64,000 bases of DNA from Candidatus Poribacteria bacterium. GTDB lineage: Bacteria; Poribacteria; WGA-4E; GCA-2687025. The notes under the pieces are model-generated. The model saw nothing but the letters and a program-made list of their open reading frames with translations, did no database searches and was not told the DNA's origin. Below are positions 58,634-64,000 of the stretch, one piece after another. Within the stretch, counting starts at the first letter, position 1. Each line of letters starts with the position of its first letter. Location of the stretch: positions 97,362-161,361 of the forward strand of contig BPJZ01000003.1 of the NCBI GenBank assembly GCA_026004875.1. Reading direction: 5' to 3'. The position numbers were made by a program, and so were the translations under genes.

Positions 58634-58864
58634 TCAGCCTGAGAACGAAACGACACGATGTAGGATCACCTTGGCGATCAGAAGAACGAACAACGAAAGG
58701 TGAAGCAGAAGATCGAGGATGTCCACCGGTCGGCGGAGCGTTCCAGCTCGGAGCATCCGCAACTTCTGGAGCACGTGCGGCTCCGGGTAAAACGGAGAGA
58801 GGAGCAGCAGCACGGCGAACGGAACTAGGACCCGGTACGGCACCGAGAGAAGCCATTCAACCAT
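58634..58864 (-). CDS. Small conserved two-helix membrane protein
   Basis: 76 residues, MVEWLLSVPYRVLVPFAVLL at the N-terminus and LLLHLSLFVLLIAKVILH at the C-terminus, joined by PEPHVLQKLRMLRAGTLRRP. The central EKLxML.AGTLRRP.DI-type loop is shared by small membrane proteins in many bacteria that databases often mislabel as RND transporters. The start overlaps the end of the upstream cupin gene by 40 bases. Function unknown. Confidence 0.7.
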   Translation of the reverse strand: MVEWLLSVPYRVLVPFAVLLLLSPFYPEPHVLQKLRMLRAGTLRRPVDILDLLLHLSLFVLLIAKVILHRVVSFSG

Positions 58865-59217
58865 CGTTCTTCTCCCCCCGCCGATCCGGCGCGCCGGAGG
58901 TACTCCTCGCGGGGCGGGCTGAAAATGTCTAGAGCGAGGGCGGGCCGTCCAAGGGCTCGGGCGCTGTGGGGCACCCCGCCGGGGATCCAATAGGCATCAC
59001 CGACCTGTACCGTGCGGCGCTCTCCAGCGATCACTAGTTCGAACGCCCCTTCCAGGACGGTGCCCATCTGTTCGTGAGGGTGGGAGTGCTCCGGCACCAC
59101 GCCGTCCGGATCGAAGCGGACAAACGAGAGCATCACGCGCTCGCCGGAGACAATCTGAAGGTGGACGCCTTGAAACTGCTCGAACGGCTCGATCTCCTCA
59201 ACTCGATAAAACGGCAT
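58825..59217 (-). CDS. Cupin-domain protein
   Basis: 130 residues with both cupin motifs: PEHSHPHEQMGTVLEG (two or three His plus Glu as metal ligands) and GDAYWIPGGVPHSARAL (the last His). A single small beta-barrel, possibly a sugar or polyol binding or isomerising enzyme. Divergent from trpS. Confidence 0.85.
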   Translation of the reverse strand: MPFYRVEEIEPFEQFQGVHLQIVSGERVMLSFVRFDPDGVVPEHSHPHEQMGTVLEGAFELVIAGERRTVQVGDAYWIPGGVPHSARALGRPALALDIFSPPREEYLRRAGSAGGEERWLNGFSRCRTGS

Positions 59218-59292
59218 CTTCCTTTGTCCTTCCCGTTTCGGGAAGAGATCGTAGGCGGAACGCCTCCCGGAGGCAACGCCTCTGCCCTGCCC

Positions 59293-59321
59293 TTGAGTCG
59301 CCCTTGAGCCGACGGTACACT
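59293..59321 (+). promoter_or_regulatory. trpS: Candidate promoter for the trpS leader
   Basis: TTGAGT (59293-59298), 17-base spacer, TACACT (59316-59321). It predicts a transcript starting near 59328 with a leader of about 110 bases before trpS, long enough to include the hairpin listed next. Confidence 0.45.
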
Positions 59322-59362
59322 TAGAGGTGCGAGCGGAAGCGCTGGTCCCCTCTTAAAGGCGT

Positions 59363-59410
59363 GCCGCAGCTTGCCGGAAGTCCACCGGTTGCTGGCGGTT
59401 TTCTTTTTTG
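59363..59410 (+). terminator. Terminator-like hairpin in the trpS leader (possible attenuator)
   Basis: An imperfect GC-rich hairpin, left arm from GCCGCAGC through GCCGG and right arm CCGGTTGCTGGCGG, is followed by TTTTCTTTTTT. It points toward trpS and ends about 26 bases before its start codon. No plus-strand gene ends just upstream, so simple termination has no obvious use; transcription attenuation is the likely reading. Confidence 0.55.
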
Positions 59411-59436
59411 AATCGAACCGTCCTCAAGGAGACGTT

Positions 59437-60537
<1,101 letters not shown>

Positions 60538-60542
60538 AGCGA

Positions 60543-61352
60543 ATGCCTGCGCGCGCGCCGTTACAGGTTCAGCTCCCTGACTTTCAGGGGCCTTTGGACC
60601 TGCTGCTCCATCTGATTCAAAAAAACGAGATGGACATTCATTCCGTCTCGATTGCCCAGATTACGGATCAGTATCTCGCTTATATCGAGCTGATGCAGGA
60701 GCTGGACCTGGACGTCGCCTCCGAATATCTGCTGATGGCCTCGACGCTGCTCTATCTCAAGTCGCAGAGCGTCCTTCCTTCGACGCGTCGCCGGCGGTCC
60801 GAGGGTCATCCGGACGCCATTCGGGAGGCGCTGGTTCAACAACTGTTGGAGTACAAGCGGGTCAAGGTGGCGGCCGACTATCTGGAGTCGATCCAGCGGG
60901 CGCGCGAGGAGGTGTTCAGCCGTCCTCCGGATCCGGCCTTCGCCGATCAAGTCGCTCGCGAATATCGTTATCACGCCTCGCTGGCCGATCTAATCGCGGC
61001 CTTTCGCCAGGTCCTGGCTCGGCGAGAAGAGCGGGAGCTGCTTCCGGACTTTCCGGAGGAGATTCAGGAGGAGCCGATCACCGTCGAGGCGAAGATGCGC
61101 GAGATTCTCCTTGAGTTGGAAACTCAAGGGAGCGTGGCGTTTGGCACCCTCTTGGACCGGTTCCAATCGCGCCTGGAGCTGATCGCGACGTTTTTGGCTA
61201 TTTTAGAGCTGGTGCGACTGCGCCAAGTCTTCGCTCGGCAGGAGGAGCCGCACGGCCCGATCACGTTGGAGCTGAACCCTGAACGTCCCGACATCTCCTC
61301 ACTGGAGTGGACCTCCTTCGATGAGCCAGCCGGAGTGGAAGCGTACCGTTGA
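60543..61352 (+). CDS. scpA: Segregation and condensation protein A
   Basis: 269 residues, a kleisin that bridges SMC heads. The N-terminal FQGPLDLLLHLIQKNEMDIHSV, here FQGPLDLLLHLIQKNE, with ASEYLLMASTLLYLKSQSVLP, is the ScpA signature. The C-terminal winged helix (TFLAILELVRLRQVFARQ) is present. It overlaps scpB by 32 bases, as often seen. Confidence 0.96.
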   Translation: MPARAPLQVQLPDFQGPLDLLLHLIQKNEMDIHSVSIAQITDQYLAYIELMQELDLDVASEYLLMASTLLYLKSQSVLPSTRRRRSEGHPDAIREALVQQLLEYKRVKVAADYLESIQRAREEVFSRPPDPAFADQVAREYRYHASLADLIAAFRQVLARREERELLPDFPEEIQEEPITVEAKMREILLELETQGSVAFGTLLDRFQSRLELIATFLAILELVRLRQVFARQEEPHGPITLELNPERPDISSLEWTSFDEPAGVEAYR

Positions 61353-61938
61353 GGCGTTGCTGTTTGCCGCTGGTGAGCCGATAAGCCTGGTCCAGATCGC
61401 CGAGGCGATCGAAGGGATGACGCCGGAGATCGCCCAGCAGCTCCTTGAGGAGCTGCAGCGGGAGTACGAGGCCGAACGGCGCGGCTTTCAACTGGTCGCC
61501 GTTCAGAGAGGCTACCAGCTGGTCACCCGGCCGGAGTATGCCGAAGCGGTGCAGCGTCTGTTCACCAAGCGGGTCTCCCAGCGGTTGAGTCAGGCGGCCC
61601 TGGAGACGCTCGCGATCGTCGCCTATTACCAGCCGGTCACCCGAGCGGAGATCGAGGAGATTCGAGGCGTCAGCAGCGAAAGCGCCCTCCACTCGCTCCT
61701 GGAGCGGCGACTGATCACCGTCGTCGGGCGCAAGGAGGTTCCCGGGCGGCCTTTGCTCTATGCAACGACCGACGAGTTCCTCCATCATTTTGGACTGGAG
61801 GACCTCTCGGCGCTGCCCTCGCTTGCGGAACTGGAGGAGATGTTTGCCCGGGTCGAGTCCGAGCGTACCGACCGATGCGACTGGATAAGTACCTGGCAGC
61901 GGCCGGCGTTGCCGCCCGGCGGAAGGCTAAAGACCTGA
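61321..61938 (+). CDS. scpB: Segregation and condensation protein B
   Basis: 205 residues. Two winged-helix domains are recognised by TVEALLFAAGEPISLVQIAEA and AALETLAIVAYYQPVTRAEIE, then IRGVSSESALHSLLERRLITVVGRKEVPGRPLLYATT in shorter blocks (EIRGVSSESALHSL, GRKEVPGRPLLYATT). It dimerises and binds the ScpA linker in the SMC complex. The C-terminal 22 residues overlap rluB and are probably real or near-real. Confidence 0.95.
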   Translation: MSQPEWKRTVEALLFAAGEPISLVQIAEAIEGMTPEIAQQLLEELQREYEAERRGFQLVAVQRGYQLVTRPEYAEAVQRLFTKRVSQRLSQAALETLAIVAYYQPVTRAEIEEIRGVSSESALHSLLERRLITVVGRKEVPGRPLLYATTDEFLHHFGLEDLSALPSLAELEEMFARVESERTDRCDWISTWQRPALPPGGRLKT

Positions 61939-62617
61939 TCCGCGAAGGCCGGGTGACGGTGAACGGAGAGATCGTCCAGGAGCCGGGGCCGAGCAGTTGT
62001 CCCAGGCCGGGACGACGTTCGGCTGGACGGAGAGCGCGTACGTCTGCCCGCTCGGTTCCGCTACGTGCTCTTCCACAAGCCCCGGCACGTGATCAGCTCC
62101 ACTCAGGACCCGCGGGGCCGTCGGACGGTCTTCGACTATCTGCCCCCCTATCCGGAACGGCTGTTTCTGGTGGGTCGTCTGGACTACGACGCGGAGGGGT
62201 TGATCCTGTTGACCAACGACGGAGAGCTGGCTTTTCGCCTTTCCCATCCCCGCTTTGAAGTGGGCAAGACCTACGAGGTGCTGGTCAAGGGGGAGGCCAC
62301 CGAGGAGCAGGCGGAAAAGCTCCGCCGAGGGGTGTTCGTTGAGGGACGGGCGAACAGCCCCAGCGGAGGTGGAGATCGTCCGTGCTGCGCCGGACCGTTC
62401 GCTGCTTCGTCTGACGATCCACGAGGGGCGCAAACATCAAGTCAAATGGATGTGCCTGGCCGTTGGGCTGCCGGTGAAGCGGCTGCGCCGAATCCAGATC
62501 GGGCCGCTCACGCTAGGGCGACTGCCCAAAGGGGCCGTCCGCGAGTTGACCCCTCAGGAAGTAGCCCAGCTTCGCCAAGCTGTTGGGCTTCCACCCCTTC
62601 AGGAGAATCGTCGGTGA
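61875..62617 (+). CDS. rluB: RluB/RsuA-family rRNA pseudouridine synthase, frame-broken
   Basis: An S4 RNA-binding domain (MRLDKYLAAAGVAARRKA, IREGRVTVNGEIV) is followed by the catalytic domain with Asp in GRLDYDAEGLILLTNDGEL and the late block IHEGRKHQVKWMCLAVG. Single extra bases near 61995 and 62350 split it into three frames; dropping both gives about 246 residues, normal for the family. It modifies a uridine in ribosomal RNA. scpA-scpB-rluB is a classic bacterial gene order. Confidence 0.9.
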
Positions 62618-63369
62618 GTCTTTCCCCTGTGCGTCGCCTTCGGGGGCTGATCTTCGACCTGGACGGCCTGTTTGCCGACACGGAACCGATTCAAAAACGC
62701 GCCTTTGAGCAGCTCTGTCAACGCTATTTGGGTCCTCAGTTTCGTCTTACCGACGCCCTCCATGCGGAAATGGTGGGGCGATCCGATGCGGAGAACGCCC
62801 GCATGCTCGTGGAGCGATTTGGCATTCCTCAGGCGCCGGAACGGCTCGTCGAGGAGCGGATCGGGCTGTACGTGGAGCTTCTCAAACGGGAGCCAGTTCT
62901 GCCCTGTGAGGGCGTGTTCGCGCTTCTCGAGGCCGGACGGGCGCGAGGAATGCGGCTCGGGATCGCCTCCAGCTCTGTCCAGGAGTTCGTGACGCTCACC
63001 CTTTGTCGTGTCTTCGAGACGGTCGGCTATCCCGACCCACCGGAAGCGGTCTTCAGCGCCGTCGTCTGCGGCGACGATCCACGGATCCGCGCGCGAAAGC
63101 CGGCCCCGGACATCTATCAACGCTGCGTGGCAGACCTTGGGCTGAGACCGGAAGAGTGCCTCGCACTGGAGGACTCCGGCTCCGGCGTCCTCAGCGCTCG
63201 CCGCGCTGGAATCCCGATAGTGATCGCCGTTCCTAACCGGTACACCAAGACGCACGACTTTGACGACGCGACGGCGGTTTTGAGCACCGTAAAGGACGCA
63301 CTCGTCTTCCTTCCAGAGGCGGATCAGGACTCCGTGTCCGGCGGCGAAGGCGCTTCGGAACGCAGTTGA
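62614..63369 (+). CDS. HAD-superfamily phosphatase (beta-phosphoglucomutase/phosphoglycolate phosphatase type)
   Basis: 251 residues from a GTG inside the rluB stop (GTGA). HAD motif I is LIFDLDGLFADTE, motif II IASSS, motif III RARKPAPDIY and motif IV ALEDSGSGVLSARRAG. The cap insertion matches the PGMB/GPH subfamily. Acts on a small phosphorylated sugar or glycolate-type compound. The last 46 bases overlap the convergent HD-domain gene. Confidence 0.9.
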   Translation: MSLSPVRRLRGLIFDLDGLFADTEPIQKRAFEQLCQRYLGPQFRLTDALHAEMVGRSDAENARMLVERFGIPQAPERLVEERIGLYVELLKREPVLPCEGVFALLEAGRARGMRLGIASSSVQEFVTLTLCRVFETVGYPDPPEAVFSAVVCGDDPRIRARKPAPDIYQRCVADLGLRPEECLALEDSGSGVLSARRAGIPIVIAVPNRYTKTHDFDDATAVLSTVKDALVFLPEADQDSVSGGEGASERS

Positions 63370-64000
63370 TCCAACCGGTCGGCGACCCATCGAAGCGCCT
63401 CCTGACGGGAGCGGACCTCTCCGGCGATCTGAGCCTCTTCCAGGGCGCGAAGAATCCGTCCGATCTGCGGCCCTTCCGGCACTCCGAACCGCTCCATCAG
63501 GTCGTGACCGGTCAGAAGGCGGGGACGTTCGCGGACGGGCAGGACCGCATGAAAGTAATGGTCGGCGATCCGCCGAAGCGTCCGAGCGGTTCGGGCAATC
63601 TGTTCTGGAGTTCGGGCGGGCCCCCGCGACGCCTGAAGGTCGGCCCAGATCAGAAGCAGCTCTCCGAGCCAGTGATCGCCGGTGTCTCGCAGGAACCGGT
63701 TCAACGCCCGGAGACTGGCCCCCTCGTCCAACTGCATCGTCCGAAGGTGCTCCCGCACCAGGGTGACCACAGCCTCGGTGGCCTTCTTACCCAGGCGCAG
63801 GCGCCCGGCCACCGTCTCAACGGTCTCCGCGCCCAGCTTCTCGTGGCCTAAGAACCGAACCCGTCCGTCCGGCTCGACGGAGCGGGTCGCCGGTTTGGCC
63901 ACGTCATGGAAGAGGATCGCAAACTTGATCAGCGCGCGATGAGAGACCCCGTGCGAGGAGCGGGCTTCCAGATAGGTCAAAATCTGGGCGCGATACGGCT
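63324..64000 (-). CDS. HD-domain C-terminal part of a tRNA nucleotidyltransferase/poly(A) polymerase-like protein
   Basis: The visible C-terminal 225 residues, open to the window edge. The HD motif is FAILFHDVAKPATRSV, then FLGHEKLGAETV and VREHLRTM, typical of the HD domain of bacterial CCA-adding enzymes. The end reads LLTGHDLMERFGVPEGPQIGRILRALEEAQ, here LLTGHDLMERFGVPEGP, also a CCA/poly(A) polymerase hallmark. The catalytic head lies outside the window. Confidence 0.85.
   Translation of the reverse strand, partial: PYRAQILTYLEARSSHGVSHRALIKFAILFHDVAKPATRSVEPDGRVRFLGHEKLGAETVETVAGRLRLGKKATEAVVTLVREHLRTMQLDEGASLRALNRFLRDTGDHWLGELLLIWADLQASRGPARTPEQIARTARTLRRIADHYFHAVLPVRERPRLLTGHDLMERFGVPEGPQIGRILRALEEAQIAGEVRSRQEALRWVADRLDQLRSEAPSPPDTES

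Noticed and set aside
59300..59436. T-box riboswitch upstream of trpS
   Set aside because: No T-box core sequence or specifier-loop pattern was found; only a generic hairpin with a T-rich tail is supported.

Overview
The window is about 60% GC, gene-dense and comes from a Gram-negative (outer-membrane) bacterium. Evidence for an outer membrane includes a large SprA-like beta-barrel, an FtsX/LolCDE-type ABC exporter with a LolA-like protein and a small barrel, an EnvC-like protein and a C25 (gingipain/PorU-type) peptidase. A complete ubiquitin-like UBact-proteasome locus, together with GH172, DUF5060/DUF4038, phytanoyl-CoA dioxygenase, ThuA, sulfatase and Gfo/Idh/MocA genes, suggests an uncultured candidate phylum of the FCB/Poribacteria/Latescibacteria kind. 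This placement is an inference; no rRNA or tRNA gene was seen.

Layout. 1-6.3 kb (minus): C25 peptidase running off the left edge, a Mrp/MinD-type ATPase, HypA and a Gfo/Idh/MocA oxidoreductase. 6.5-14.9 kb (plus): argC, then the proteasome locus mpa/ARC - dop - UBact - prcB - prcA - pafA, then a DUF123 protein. 14.9-18.2 kb (minus): SprA-like barrel. 18.3-19.5 kb: GH172 enzyme. 19.5-21.4 kb: an AT-richer, heavily frame-broken glycan island (FkbM methyltransferase fragment, galE fragment, 3' half of a polyprenyl-phosphate sugar transferase). 22.7-33.9 kb (plus): EnvC-like protein, S41 protease, NtrB/NtrC-like two-component pair, TPR/beta-propeller protein, long TPR protein and a small membrane protein. 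34.0-39.2 kb (plus): LolA-like protein, two FtsX permeases, ATPase and barrel. 39.1-50.6 kb: ankyrin protein, GT2-TPR glycosyltransferase, beta-hydroxyacid dehydrogenase, mnmG, sugar/sulfur-type catabolic genes, PspA-like protein and ndk. 50.9-54.5 kb: ECF sigma factor, putative anti-sigma and TPR protein. 54.6-59.2 kb: sulfatase, MDR oxidoreductase, DUF547, Ntn asparaginase, a small membrane protein and a cupin. 59.3-64.0 kb: trpS with a possible attenuator, scpA, scpB, rluB, a HAD phosphatase and an HD-domain protein running off the right edge.

The most notable system is the proteasome locus. UBact (66 residues, ending Gly-Glu) would be attached to proteins by PafA, removed by Dop, and recognised by the ARC/Mpa ATPase, which feeds the PrcA/PrcB 20S core. 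Order and spacing indicate a single operon.

Many genes are broken by frame changes. In most cases I checked, skipping exactly one extra base restores the frame, often in or beside a short G or C run. This looks like a systematic insertion error in the assembly rather than gene decay, so such genes are annotated across the breaks as single coding regions with approximate internal structure.
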